Assembly: GCA_013420905.1 (NCBI GenBank) | Contig: JAAXNY010000001.1 | Location: forward strand, 3,658,001 to 3,722,000 | Source: Collybia mongolica | Taxonomy: Eukaryota; Basidiomycota; Agaricomycetes; Agaricales; Clitocybaceae | Direction: 5' to 3' | DNA: 64,000 nt | Part shown: piece after piece, positions 1-11,868 of the stretch | Layout: every line of letters begins with the position of its first letter | How positions within the stretch are numbered: the stretch's first letter is position 1 | Notes under the pieces: model-generated | Told to the model about the DNA's origin: nothing | The model's database searches: none | Seen by the model: only the letters and a program-made list of their open reading frames with translations | Program-made: the position numbers and the translations under genes

Positions 1-491
1 AGACTTACCTAAAGTTGAGGTAAGGCTTGGCCTGTAAACCGGAATACTTCGCCTAACAGAATCGAATGCTTAAGAATACATTCTCTGTAAGCGTATCAAA
101 AACCAGCGGGTGTCCTCACCAGTGATGGGCCAAATGTCTATTTCTCAAAGTACTTGTGGACTGTTTAGGACTCCAAGGTCATGATGTGAGGTGGTGTTGA
201 CAGCAACCTGCTTTTTCGTAGAAGTCCTAGTCCAAAACTAACACGCTTCGCCTGTATCAGCAACCTTAAAGCGTCCGTCAATATCGTATATAACTCACAA
301 CACAGGATGGAACATGAGACGGGTAAGAGACGAATGCTGAACCACCACGGCTATAAGAGCGTCGGTGGGGTCTTTTAGAAGACCAATGTCGAGAGCTATG
401 TGACAACAGTGCGGCTTGCACCCTTCATTGAACAAAGTTTGATAGCCGGGATTTATTTGGCTTTGTTCTCCAAGGCCAACAGACTTTCGTC
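1..491. other. Unassigned 5' edge, upstream of the phospholipase C gene
   Basis: I see no reading frame that I can assign. The stretch may hold the promoter or early exons of the phospholipase C gene that follows, since fungal PI-PLCs often carry an N-terminal region with PH or EF-hand character. No frame long enough to show such a domain is visible. Confidence 0.3.
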
Positions 492-2523
492 ATGCACGAG
501 TCCTTGAAGTTGGCTATCTACCTCCTCTTTCGTGCTTTCTCAGGTTCAGACATGGCTGACACTCAGGATACAGATTCAAAGGCAGAAATAACTCAGAATT
601 TCCATTTTGACACAATAATCAACGTCCTTACATCCAATGACACCCTTGAAACTCTGAGGATCAGTCCCGAGATCCTGCAATTCATTTCGGATCAAGGCGA
701 GGTCAGTTTTAATACGTTAAAGGATGAGGTTATTCCTCAAATGGACTTGCGCTAAAGATCGAAAATAGTCTATCGAGGATTTGGTGAAACGACCGATCGT
801 TCAGCCACTACCAGTCGACGACAGCTTTCCGCTCACCCATTATTTCGTCTCGTGAGTGTTTCGACAAGATTGCGGCGATATTTAATGTTGTGAGGTACTG
901 ATCCCGTTCGAGATACGTCTAGCTCATCGCACAACACCTACTTGCTAGCCCGCCAAATTCTCGGGAGGTCATCTGCGGCGTGTTACACAAATGTCATTAG
1001 TCGTAACGGAAGATGTGTTGGTAGGTATTACACTTACCATGAATTCCTTCAAATTTGGATTATTTAACTTCAGAAATCGATGTTTGGCCCTCATCGAAAG
1101 GCCTGGTGGTTAATCACGGTTATACGATGAGCAAAGGTGTATCCTTTGAAAGTGTTTGTAGAGCCATTGGCGATGCCATTGAACCCGGCGATTGGCCTGT
1201 CCTAGTCAGTCTAGAATGTCACGTTGACGCGGCCGGTCAGGAGGAACTCGTCAAAGTCATGAAAGGAATATGGGGGAGCAAGCTGGTAGATAAGCAACTA
1301 GAGGGTATTGATGATGACGAGGTTTCACCCAGAGCCCTGAAAGGCAGAATATTGCTCATGGTCGATGCCACCTCCGTCCTCCCCTTTTCTGTTCATAACT
1401 CAACAATTGACATACTTAGATCGAGTACTATCCGGCTGTCGTTGCTGGAACGGGTGAGGAATCGTCTTCGTCTTCCTCAGACTTTTCATCGGACGACGAG
1501 GAGGGCGAGTCCACCAACACCTGGCCAGGAAAGAAACGCTCACACCCACACCCACGCATTTCTGAGTCGCTTGCCGAACTCGGTTACTACGCCCGTAGCA
1601 TGAAGCCACGCAAGGGCTGGCTTCTTCGACGTGAGTGCAGCTGTGTCTTGCCCCTGCTGATCAGCCTCTTATTGGCACATGTCACTATAGAGATAACCGA
1701 GCCGAAACATGTCCTCATCAACATTTCTGAGTCCTCCTGTGCCTCTCTCATCCCTCATTCGCTTGATGGTTTGATAGATCATGCGCAACGCCACCTTCGC
1801 CGTATATATCCTCGCGGCACACGCATTGGCTCTTCCAATCTTGATCCCCTCCGATTTTGGCGCAACGGGTCGCAAGTCACGTCTCTGAATTGGCAGAACT
1901 ATGACAAGGGGATGCAGCTCAACGAAGGCATGTTTGTGGATAGTCCCGGCTGGGTCTTGAAGCCATCCAGACTAGTGGGCCTGAACAAGGGTATCAGGAC
2001 TAAATCGAAATTTGCTGGCAAGATTATCGGAATCAACTCCTGTGTGTTCTGAGAATTCCTTCAGGATGGGGAACTCTTAACAGATTGTTAACACAGTAGG
2101 CCCACCAAATGGGCGAGCGGATAAGACGTATTCAACATATATCCGGGCGCAGCTGTTCCACGCAACACAAGACCAAGAGTGGCGTTCGGTAACGGTGAAA
2201 ACCAGGGACGTGCTCGGATCTGGTGCTAATGTTTTGTGGCATGGACAATTTGAATGGGAATTTGAAAAAGACGATCTTGCCTTCCTCAGGTTTTTCGCAC
2301 AGTTTTAGAGTAGACAGCCTTTGACTGACCTTCCGCCAGATTAGTTGTCTGTGAAGAGGAATTTGGCAGGGATGATGAACTAGTTGTCTTTTGTGCGCGC
2401 ATCGATCACCTGCAACAGGGCTGGCGATTAATTCGCATGCTTGACACGAAGGGAAAGGACTCGGGGACCACACTGCTAGTTCAATTCGAAATCACCAATC
2501 AGATGACGAATATCGATTTTTAA
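492..2523 (+). CDS. Phosphoinositide-specific phospholipase C (PLC-delta type)
   Basis: The product would hydrolyse PIP2 to diacylglycerol and inositol trisphosphate at membranes. The X domain starts near 770 with [20 protein letters not shown], whose His is the first catalytic residue. An intron at 852-922 splits the SSHNTYL codons and another lies at 1021-1073. After it come EIDVWP (metal-binding Glu and Asp) and NHGYTMS (second catalytic His). An acidic, serine-rich X-Y linker lies around 1460-1540. The Y domain follows with [17 protein letters not shown], then [18 protein letters not shown] and [19 protein letters not shown]-terminal C2 domain runs from about 2010 and ends in TNQMTNIDF before TAA at 2521. 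The start is uncertain: ATG 492 or in-frame ATG 552 opens a frame that needs one more splice near 730-768 to reach the X domain. Seen: all the motifs; inferred: exon joins. Identity is very likely, the N-terminus is not settled. Confidence 0.85.
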
Positions 2524-2603
2524 GCATAGCGCGCAACATGTATTGTATAATTAGTAAACACCTACTCGAAGATCTTTGTCCAATATAATGTAATTTGGCT
2601 TCA

Positions 2604-4031
2604 TCACTTTAAGCCTGCCAACTGACCACCAGCAGCCCGCTCAATTCCTTTCATCATTTTCGCTAATTTCGCGTCGGCGTCTTCCTGCCTCCTCTTTGCC
2701 CCACGTCCAGCGGCTGCGTCGTCTTCCTCTTCGTCTTCATCGTCATTTCCGGCATCACCAACCATGAATTCAGCAACAAACTGAGCAATCTCCTTCTCCC
2801 CTACCTCGCTTTGTGCCCGATTACCCCAACGCCACTCGTATGTTGTCCCGGCCTCTTCATCCGCTTGTGTCACCCTTCCCCGTTTAGCCCCTTTGCCTTT
2901 GTTTTTCTTGGCGTTCTCTCCGATTTGCTGCCTGTCAAGATAACCCTGTCGGATGAGAGTGGTGAGGTACTGGTCCACTGTTGCAGTCCGGTGTGTTGAT
3001 TGGGTATTAAATGTAATATTCACAGTGGTTGGGAGGCGCAGACGCTTAAGAGACGAACGGAGATCTACTATGGGCCACACTCAGTGGTATATAATCGGAG
3101 ACAAGGGTTGAAACTTACTGTCGCTCATGGCTCGCCCACTGACGAGGATGAGAGCTAGGATTGTGTAAAGAATAGCCGTGGGCCCTAGCTGGTCTGATGT
3201 ACTCCAAGAAATGATACTCCCATACGAATGAACTGGTGTACCATCTTCCGAGTCGTCCTCATCCTCGGACGGAGCATCCGCACGTTGTTGCTCATATATC
3301 TGTTCATCTGTGAGCGCTGCGTGTTCAATGATTACAGGGTGCAGAACAGATCGCAATATATAAGTCTTAGAGCCAGCTGCTGTAGCTGAGGAGACGACTC
3401 ATTTGAGTTCACCTGCCGTTGATTGGAAAGAGGACAGTGACCTTTTTTCCTAATACCAGTGGCATTTCGTGCTTCATTGAGTTCATCTTCGTTATCATTG
3501 CTCGCATCTTTGTCAAGGCCAGCGCGAGATTGTAGTTCAACAAGTTCCATCCCAAACGTTTTCTGGAGAATATCTTGAGCGAGATCATATACACGACTGA
3601 ATGCTCGTGTATTGAGCCCCAAAACTAATATCATTAAATTTAACCTAGGGACTACGGACAAAGATGAGACTATACACCTTTCTTTGTGATGTCATCTCGT
3701 CGAAGGGGAACTCGTTTATGTTCAGTAAATAACGCTAGTCGCACCAGCTCGTTCGCCTTCCGCCTAATTTCCTAGAACGATCCCATCAATAAGGTTCAAG
3801 CGAGTTATCGTCACTCACAATTTCACCGTCCCCTCTCCCTTCATCCACACCCTCATCCATTCCTACGGCCCCTTCACCATCTGCTTGAGAGCCAGCTCTG
3901 TCAAGGTCATCTCCATCGTTTTCTTCGAAGTCTTCGTTCCTTCGGCGCGTTCCCCGTTGAATTTGGGAACGGGGTTGAGATTCGGAAGCTCTGGGAGCAG
4001 CCTTCTGGGATCGAGTAGCTGCCCGAGCCAT
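2604..4031 (-). CDS. nse3: Nse3, MAGE-domain subunit of the Smc5/6 complex
   Basis: Nse3 with Nse1 and Nse4 forms the DNA-binding head module of the Smc5/6 complex, used in DNA repair and chromosome segregation in the nucleus. The start is ATG at 4031 (MARAATRSQK), followed by a basic and then acidic low-complexity tail. After an intron near 3778-3819 the MAGE homology region begins: RRKANELVRLALFTEHKRVP, and then FSRVYDLAQDILQKTFGMEL near 3540-3600, the typical MAGE signature. Further exons encode the second winged helix (TVDQYLTTLIRQGYLDRQQI) and YEWRWGNRAQSEVGEKEIAQ. The C-terminus is an acidic tract followed by KMMKGIERAAGGQLAGLK. Exons are separated by several short introns. It converges on the phospholipase C gene, with only 80 bp between the two stop codons. 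Identity rests on recognised family motifs; exon limits are approximate. Confidence 0.8.
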
Positions 4032-6678
4032 GGCTTCGGGCTCAAGAGATTCTGCGCTGACAATCAAAGAAGAAGTCCTGAAGAATCAAACGTTGGATTT
4101 GAATTGTAAGAGTGGCAATGATTAGGAGCGTGACAAAATTCAGATGGTGGTGCGTGACACGACGCGGTTTTCCGACGACGAGTCCACTGACACCTTGAAA
4201 GTTAAATTCAGCACTCATCCGAGTCTGCGTTCATCTTCAAGCTCAAAGTCGAGCCATGTCAAATGGGCCCTCTCATGATCAAGGTTAGGTCTAACGAGGT
4301 CAATTAGAGTAACAGTTTGGTCTCATTGGTATGTCTCTGTCTCCGGCTGGTAATTGCATATGCCATGCAATTTAAATCCCTGGGCCGTTCAACGTTGCTG
4401 TTGGTACAAGTTTGCGTCTATGCACTATCAAGCGAGGGACAGTTATTCTAATTTACCTGGCGTTGGAAGCCTCCCCGGTGCCTGTTATTTAGGCAGCAAC
4501 GCTTCAAGATCTCGACAAGCCTGATGACTTCACATTCGTTGGCATACCGTAGCCAACTTCCCCCTCATTTACCTCCCTCCCATGGCGACCTCAAATGAGG
4601 AGCAGGGTCAAATATTTGTCGTTGATGAGGACTGCGAATCGGGTTTTAGGTGTTCCTCACAGCACCAATCAACCCTAACAGCAATCTGACTTCGAAACCC
4701 CGAGAGCTGTGGGTTTGTCCAATGAGATGTGTAGAGCCCCCACTCATAACCAAATCGAAAACTGAAAAAGAGGCATGGGATTCCAAAATCATGTCAACGT
4801 CTTTTTTAATATTGAGGCACCCATGCTTTTAGAGCCTGCTTACCTACCCCACAACACGTTTCAGGGTGAGACGACGTGTGGAATGGTTGCACGTTATCCA
4901 AAAACCCTGAAGACCCAAAGGATCTCTGTGCTCCAAACATTAAGCCCTTCTGATACCTCATTCTCGTGTGTCATCTAGCAAGATAAGCACCCTTTAATGA
5001 GAATGCCTACTCATAAAGATCAGTAATTTATTGGACATATTCGACTCAAACCCCAGGAGTTTTTGTTTGTGCAGATGATGAGCCCATGCAATCTGGACAG
5101 ATTGGCTGTGTCCTCCATTTATGTATGGAGATGCCCTACCTGTGAGTCGGTGATGCCCAGTTTACTGTTGACATCTGCACTGTAGTCCAACGGATTCGTC
5201 CCTTATCCTCCACGTTTGGTAATGGCTAGCTAGCAGCCTTATTGCTTGGACATGCGACGAAATAGTCATTGATTTCCTCGACCTCTGTCCACCGATTGAC
5301 GTTTCAGGAAACTATATTCGTAGGCAGTGATATGGTCTGGTTATATCAATATTGCTGCCCGAGTGTGAGTTCTGGCGACTTTAGCCCTCCCTTCGAACCA
5401 ATCTTCCAATTTGGAGGGAATTCCATGGTTACAAAATATATATACACACACCGTGGTACACGGGAGTTCCGTATGTTGCCACGTTCAGGACAACCGCTTG
5501 TCGATCAGGGTCTGCTATTCACCAACTTGAATCACTCTGATACTCGATGTGAGTTGATTCCTTTCCTACGCGGCGAAGCACAAACTAAGTACTTATATAT
5601 AGCGTATGCACCCTGTTGATCGATCAAGCAGTTGAAACTACTCTTTCTTATTGCGGTCGAAAACACCGTTGCAAGAGTTGGCAAAGGGAAAGTAGGATTC
5701 GCAACGAAATACCTTCCCAAAGAGCAGCCAATTACACTACTATAACTTCGTTTGTTGGCTACATGCACCTTCTTCGTGGCTTCCTTCATATCAGTGCCCC
5801 AGTGCGATACAAATGACTCGCTGGGGCTTGATCGTCCGACACAGCTGGAGGGAGAAGGATTCTCTAACATATTTAATGATGCGCAGTGGCTCTGGAACCT
5901 TTGGCGTGGTCTCGAGTACTCTTGAGTACGTGAACAACCACAGCTTTGATGGTAATACTCTTACACGCGAGGACATCCCTAACACAAGCACTGTAAATTC
6001 CTTTGCACCAAGGCGTAACCCAGCAATGAACCCTCTCTTGTGAGTGCACATAACCTGTATTGACGCACTAACTGTAAATATAATTGACAGAGCTTTTGTT
6101 GCCATGACAGTGCCATTGGTAAAATGAGTTCTACTGCCAATTTTTGACGATTTAATCCAACTTTCCATATCTAGAATTACCGAATCATCATGAGTCCAGG
6201 AGCAATGCCACGACCGCCACAATGGAGCGCTTCATTGATGTTTGAGCTTGCATCCTTCATTGACACCGAGGGCAGTGTTTTGACTGGCTCACACTGTCAC
6301 ACAATCCTTCCTGGCCAACATGCCGATCGGAGTAAGCAAGCTACGGCTCTTGCCAATCCGTCTGACTTTTCGTGATAAATCGTGCATACTTATATACAAT
6401 TACCACTAAGCTGCTACACATCTTCAGTGCTCGCCACCGAACTAACATCACCCTTGTCATCACATGTCAGGAGAGCATAAGTCAAGTTATGCTTAGCGAC
6501 TACCTGTACTATCAGAAGTATCAGAAGAGCCACCCAACCTATTCGGGTGAGGGAACTTGATACAAGAGTTATTTTGGTGAGCAGTCAATGACATGACCGT
6601 GGAATAAATAACTCATTACAGGCATGACTTCTTTTCTTCGAGAAGATCCCCCTTTGCCCTACATTACCTTGTAACACA
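4032..6678. other. Unassigned 2.6 kb between nse3 and the MFS gene
   Basis: Several short plus-strand frames occur here, for example from ATG 4582 (MATSNEEQGQIFVVDEDCES), 4775-4978, 5269-5619 and 5813-6043. None shows a domain I recognise, and I cannot join them into one consistent spliced model. The base composition resembles the flanking genic DNA rather than the AT-rich repeats to the right. It could hold an unrecognised or decaying gene on the plus strand, plus the promoters of nse3 and of the transporter. Confidence 0.3.
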
Positions 6679-8930
6679 ATGTCCACCAAAATCGAACGCA
6701 GCTCAATGCCTGAGTATGATGAAAAACCAGAGTCCGCCTTCAAGGAAGCAGATGCTGACAGGTTGAACGAAGAGAAGTTGGTAAGGAAGCTCGACAAGCG
6801 AATATTGCCTCTAGCATGTTTCCTGTACCTATTTTCTTGTCAGTCAGAACACATGCATCATGCACTGGCCTCGCTAAGTTTCACCAGATCTTGACCGTTC
6901 TAACCTGGGGAACGCACGGCTGCAAGGCTTACCTGACGATATCCTTGGGGGAGACAAGGCGGGCGTTCTATTTGATTGGATTACTTCTGCTTTTTTCTTC
7001 TCTTTTGTGGGTTTTACACTGCCATTTATAATTTTCTCCTGGGTCTTCAATTTCGGATTAGATATTATGTCAGATACTTGCTGCAGTCGCCTCGAAACTT
7101 GTCCAGCCGAGGATTTGGATGTCTATCATTGCCATCGGCTGGGGGCTGTCGTCGACTCTGATGGTGTGTCTCTTAGTAGTGGTTCTACAATCGTATTACT
7201 TAACTTGAACAGTCAACCAGTTTCAGCTTTGGAGGTTTGTTGGTAACCAGAGTGTTCTTGGGTGTTTTTGAAGCGGGCTTTGGTCCGGTAATTCCACTTT
7301 ATTTTTGTGAGTTTCTCTGACCGTCACCCAATACTATTAACCATTTCAATTGTTCTTCAAAGCCTATTTCTATACCAAAGCGGAAATGGGACTCAGGGTA
7401 TGTACTCACATATTTTGGCTTTCAATGGAAAATCAACTTTTATAGATGGCGTATTGGTTTGGTTTTGCTGCTGTTGCCGGGGCCTTTGGAGGTCTTATTG
7501 CGTTCGGTGTCCAACATATCGAATCTTCTATTCAAAGATGGAGACTTCTATTCATTATAGAGGTGAGATTATTCCTCCCCATTTTTTCAAGACCCCAGTC
7601 GACGATCGGTACTATAGGGAATTCCTGCCATTATACTTGGGATATTGACATTTTACTTACTTCCAAACCGTCCGGAATCCACGACCTTCTTCAATGAACG
7701 TGAGCGCAAAATCGCTTTGGAGAGGATGAACAGAGCAACAAGCGGGGACATTGGGGCTGTCATAAACAAGGGTAAACTTTACTTCCTCTCCACCGTTCAT
7801 CTCGACGTTAACCCATCTCAAGAGCACATTCTTTTCGCCTTGCGTGACTGGAGGGTGAGATATGATGTGCCTACTTGCACGCCTTACAATAAATTTTGCT
7901 GCACTTAGATATACACAGCAGGGGTCATATATGTTGGGTTGAACTGCGCTTTGGCCTCCATTTCAGCTTTTTTGCCGACTATCATCCAAACATTTGGATA
8001 CAGTGAGCTTCCACCGAAGAGTTCAGTCGATCGCCAATCCCTGAATGAATACTTCTAGCCAATGCCCTGTCTCAGCTACTCACAGTTCCACCTTACGCCG
8101 TGACCGCTGTAGTTATCGTCACAATTTCATTCATCTCGGATAGGCTGCAAAGTCGAGGCATATTTATTATAGTCTTTACTTGTATTGCCGCCATTGGATA
8201 TCTGTAAGCTTTCTCGTTGACAACGACAAATTCAAGCTCACGAATTACTTAGGCTTTTGTTGACTATTCATTCTAATCATGTCAGGTATTTTGCAACATT
8301 TTGTATTACTAGCGGAACATACACATCCATCAGTATTATAATCGCATGGTGTAAGTCCCATTTTGATAATTTCAAGTATTGATCTCATATGCTATCGCTA
8401 CCAGTTGCCCATAATCTTGGATCGGAAACTAAAAAAGCTACCGGTATTCCCTTGTTCATGGCTATAGGCCAGTGTGGTAGTGTCCTCGGGTCGCACATTT
8501 TTCCGAAATCCGAAGGTCCCTTATACATGTGAGTGCAAGACCTGAAATGTCATACCCAAACTGGATTCAATATCTCATGGAGTTTAGCAAAGGCTTTGCG
8601 GGTAGGCCTCAAGTTATTGAGCAATTCCCTGTGTTGAACAGGTCTTTCTTCAGTTTCATGCGCCCTTGAATTCCTTGCTTCTGCATGTGCCATTGTACTC
8701 ACGGTATAGCTCTCTATGGTCCATTCTTGTATGCAACTCCAACGACTTTCAGACATCATACCGAATGGATAACGCCCGCCGGAACAGGTTATATGGAAAG
8801 CCTGATGATAACGCTAGAGTTGAGATGCACGAAATGGCGGATAGAGTAAGTTAGCTCGAAATCAATGAGGTCCCTTCTGAATTCTGAATTTCATTCCCTC
8901 AAGGCTCCCAACTTTCGGTATTTGCCTTGA
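6679..8930 (+). CDS. MFS transporter, anion:cation symporter (Dal5/allantoate permease-like) family
   Basis: This is a plasma-membrane major facilitator likely to import a small organic anion (nicotinate, allantoate and similar substrates are typical of the family); the substrate cannot be read from the sequence. ATG 6679 opens a hydrophilic N-terminus ending KLDKRILPLACFLYLFSC, the first membrane segment. After an intron come DRSNLGNARLQG, the family hallmark loop, and FSFVGFTLPF. Later exons give RVFLGVFEAGFGPVIPLYF, MAYWFGFAAVAGAFGGLIAF, RWRLLFIIEG, FYLLPNRPESTTF, YVGLNCALASISAFLPTIIQ, FISDRLQSRG and GIPLFMAIGQCG. The last exon reads APNFRYLP before TGA at 8928. Around ten short introns separate the exons. 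Hydrophobic segments are compatible with 12 TM helices. It lies about 275 bp upstream of, and in the same orientation as, an alcohol dehydrogenase. No frame break was noticed, so it is probably functional. Confidence 0.85.
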
Positions 8931-9204
8931 ATAACTAGGTGGTGCCTTGTACTTAACATAGTTTTGGTCGTGAATTTTAAAATGACGATGAGGTAATTGA
9001 TTACATGGGCAATGATCGCTCAAAGAGTAAGATGAGCGTCATTGTTACGTCATATGCTAGGGAAACGTATGTATAGAACTACCTTCCACTTGGTACGACA
9101 AACTCACTGATTCCAATATGCAAGCAGCAGCAAACGCTACACAAAAAGCATGCCATTTTACTTGTAAACTGTACTGTTCTCTAAGCTAACCATGTCCCTA
9201 GTTT

Positions 9205-10862
9205 ATGGGTACCGTTCCGACAGAGGTGCACCCAGAATACAAGCATGTTGAGGGGAAGACAATGAAGGCTCTCGCGTGGTTTGGCAGCAAAGACGTTCGC
9301 ATGATCGAAGCACCCGTCCCTGATATCACAGAGGACGACGATGTCATTGTGCAAGTTACGGGAACCACCATTTGTGGTTCAGATTTGCACTTGTAAGAAC
9401 ACTAATGACTGCCGTGAGGACGCAATCTGACCCCATTTGCCACAGATATCACGGAGAAATCATGGCTCTCCAGAAAGGGGATATTCTAGGCCACGAGGTA
9501 CAACTCCAGCTTGACTTTTACCGTCAAGAATTAGCATTAACATTGGTCAGTTCATGGGTAAGGTTCAAAAGGTAGGATCGAATGTCAGAGATCTGTGTAT
9601 TGGCCAACGCGTGGTTGCGTCTTTCCAAATCGCTTGTGGCGAATGTGAATATTGCGAGCAAAAACTCTCTTCGTTCTGTGATAGGACTAACAATTCATCG
9701 TGAACATTCATCATCCTTCTGGGATAACCTTTTTACTCACTCCTTCTTTAGGTTGCAAAACTATATGTACGGCCAACGTGATGCTGGTTTTTTTGGTTAC
9801 TCCCATTTCACAGGCGGTTTTCCTGGGGGACAGGCAGAGTACGTGCGAGTCCCAAAAGGCCAGATTAACCTCCTGCCTATTCCGCATCAAGTCACCGACG
9901 AACAAGCAATCTACTTGTCTGACATTTTACCAACAAGCTATCATGCTGTTGTTGATACAGGCGTTCAGGAGGGGGACGTTGTGGGAATATGGGTAGTCCT
10001 CACTATCTTTCTGTCACCTTTTAGTTTTCTAAGACAGTGTCGCCCTAGGGTCTTGGTCCTGTCGGACAATGCGCGGTACGATGGGCAAAATTGAAGGGCG
10101 CCTCGCGTATTATCGGCATAGACGCGGTCCCAGAAAGACTTGAGTTTGCCCGAGAACAGTCTGGTATTGAGGTCATCGACTTCAAGAAGGACACAGATAT
10201 CGTCAAACGTATTTACGAACTTGTTCCTCGCGGCCTTGATGTTGCTCTTGATTGTGGTATGCATTTCATACTGATCCACCCAATTGACACCTATATCTCT
10301 ACGTAACAAGGTTCATTCCACGAGCCAAAGAGTCTTGGTCATAAGGTCCAGAAGAACCTTATGTTGGAGACAGATGTACCAGAGACTATCAACGAGATGT
10401 TGGTTTCTGTTCGGAAGATGGGTAGGTGTGGAATAATAGCAGCATATGCCGGATTTGCGAACGGAGTAAATGTCGGTGCTCTGATGGAGAAAGGCGTCCG
10501 GTAAGAGTTCAGTTTTGCTAGAATGTCTGATAGGCACTAACGGTATTTGATGTCAAGTCTGATCGGAAACGGACAAGCACCTGTGCATAAATACTGGAAG
10601 GAGATTCTCAACGAGTATATCATTCCCGGAAAATTTGACCCTACCTTGTTCGTGATTGCTCTCAATTCGTGAAGCACGTTGATGATAAACACCACGCAGT
10701 GTAATTACTCACCGAGTACCTATTGAGGATATGGCAAAACTTTACGTCGCATTCGACAAGCGCCAAGCTGGGGTGGAAAAGGTGTTTGTAGAGACTAAAT
10801 TCTCGTCGCCCCCAAGTTCGAAATGCCCCAAGTTGAGTCGGGTAGATGACTGGGCAGCGTAA
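9205..10862 (+). CDS. Zinc-dependent alcohol dehydrogenase, MDR superfamily (formaldehyde-dehydrogenase-like subgroup)
   Basis: A medium-chain NAD(P)-dependent oxidoreductase, probably cytosolic. ATG 9205 gives MGTVPTEVHPEYKHVEGKTM and then KALAWFGSKDVR. Catalytic-zinc ligands are visible in TTICGSDLHL and GHEFMGKV. The structural-zinc loop is CGECEYCEQ followed by a further Cys in SSFCDR. FFGYSHFTGGFPGGQAEYVR is typical of the FdhA-like branch of zinc dehydrogenases. The Rossmann glycine motif is GLGPVGQ near 10050, after which RIIGIDAVPERLEFA provides the acidic residue at the end of strand 2, consistent with NAD. The C-terminal exon ends DDWAA with TAA at 10860. Introns of about 50-60 bp were inferred, for example after 9393. 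Its substrate is unknown. Closeness to the upstream transporter suggests, but does not show, a shared catabolic role. Confidence 0.85.
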
Positions 10863-11066
10863 GGCGAACAAGAAATTTCTTAGATCGCATTGTTCTTCAT
10901 CAACAACAAAGCCGATGAATGTAATACATGAGTTGTCGAATTGAGTGAGGAACCGCTAAGTGCCGCGAGAGTTGTTACAAATTAGAACCTACTCTCACAT
11001 TATATATATGTTGGTGATCTTAGCGCCAGCGAAATGCTGAAAGTGAAATTGGGACAATGTGGTAAA

Positions 11067-11693
11067 TCAACCCTTTGTTGCGGCCTGAGCCTGAGTTTGT
11101 AGTTTGGACTGCATCACATTGATCAGATAACTCATATTTTCCCGTTTCTTTGCGATTGTTTCTTCCAACGTATCTAGGTTGGTTCGGATGTATTCCACTT
11201 TTTCTGTATAGTGTTTGAGGGCTTGTGCACGTGTCTAATTGAATTGTAGTTAATCCGATGTACATCGGAGATTTTCCAGAGCGACATACCTTCTGCACGA
11301 AATACCCAGTGCCCACATCCACAATGACACACTCAGGATTAGATAGTTTTCCGGGGACGTAGAGAGAATTGGTCAGCGGCACAAGGATGGTTTTGTCTGC
11401 AGGATGTGACTCAGATCAAAATTAGATAGGACATATGTGCCGACACACCTCGATTCGCGGGTTTTACCTCACCAACATTTTCTATGCATGCCTTAAATTT
11501 GGCTTGCGCTTGCTTGAGTTGAGCGAATGAGTTTGTAAGATGATTTAATTCCTAGATAAGATTCAATTTTGGATCCCGTCAGAAAGCGTTGCGGTAGTAA
11601 CGTCCTTGTACTCACCTCCTCTAATTGTTTCCGGACATCAGACAACTGAGCAACGTCGAGGTCGGATATGTTGATTGGTTGTCCCTGGGACAT
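11067..11693 (-). CDS. GIM5: Prefoldin subunit 5
   Basis: Prefoldin is a hexameric cytosolic co-chaperone that delivers nascent actin and tubulin to the CCT chaperonin. ATG at 11693 gives MSQGQPINISDLDVAQLSDV, the usual N-terminus, followed by a helix (KQLEEELNHLTNSFAQLKQA after splicing). The next exons carry the two beta hairpins: PLTNSLYVPGKL and VIVDVGTGYFVQK. The last exon is the second coiled-coil arm (YTEKVEYIRTNLDTLEETIA), ending QAQAATKG with the stop at 11067-11069. About 150 residues, the normal length for the alpha-class prefoldins. Three short introns. The gene is divergent from the DENN-type gene, with 175 bp between their start codons. Confidence 0.9.
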
Positions 11694-11868
11694 GAGTGTT
11701 GATTTCGCACCACTGGTAGTCGATGACAATACGCAGGGAGATTGTTTATTATCGTGACGTGACCTCTGGCTGTGTTTAATGTGTTTGGCTTGTGACCTCT
11801 CTGTCCTTGTATCCTGACCACCTGTATATTTGTATTTCCTACTCCCAAGGAGGCTCACGGCCACCTGA
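11694..11868. promoter_or_regulatory. Shared divergent promoter region, GIM5 and DENND11-like gene
   Basis: Only 175 bp separate the two start codons, so both promoters and both 5' UTRs must fit here. No clear TATA box was seen. That it acts as a bidirectional promoter is inferred from spacing only. Confidence 0.5.

Noticed and set aside
5791..6222. 143-codon minus-strand frame
   Set aside because: No domain, no ATG context or splice sites supporting it; composition resembles a shadow of the opposite strand.
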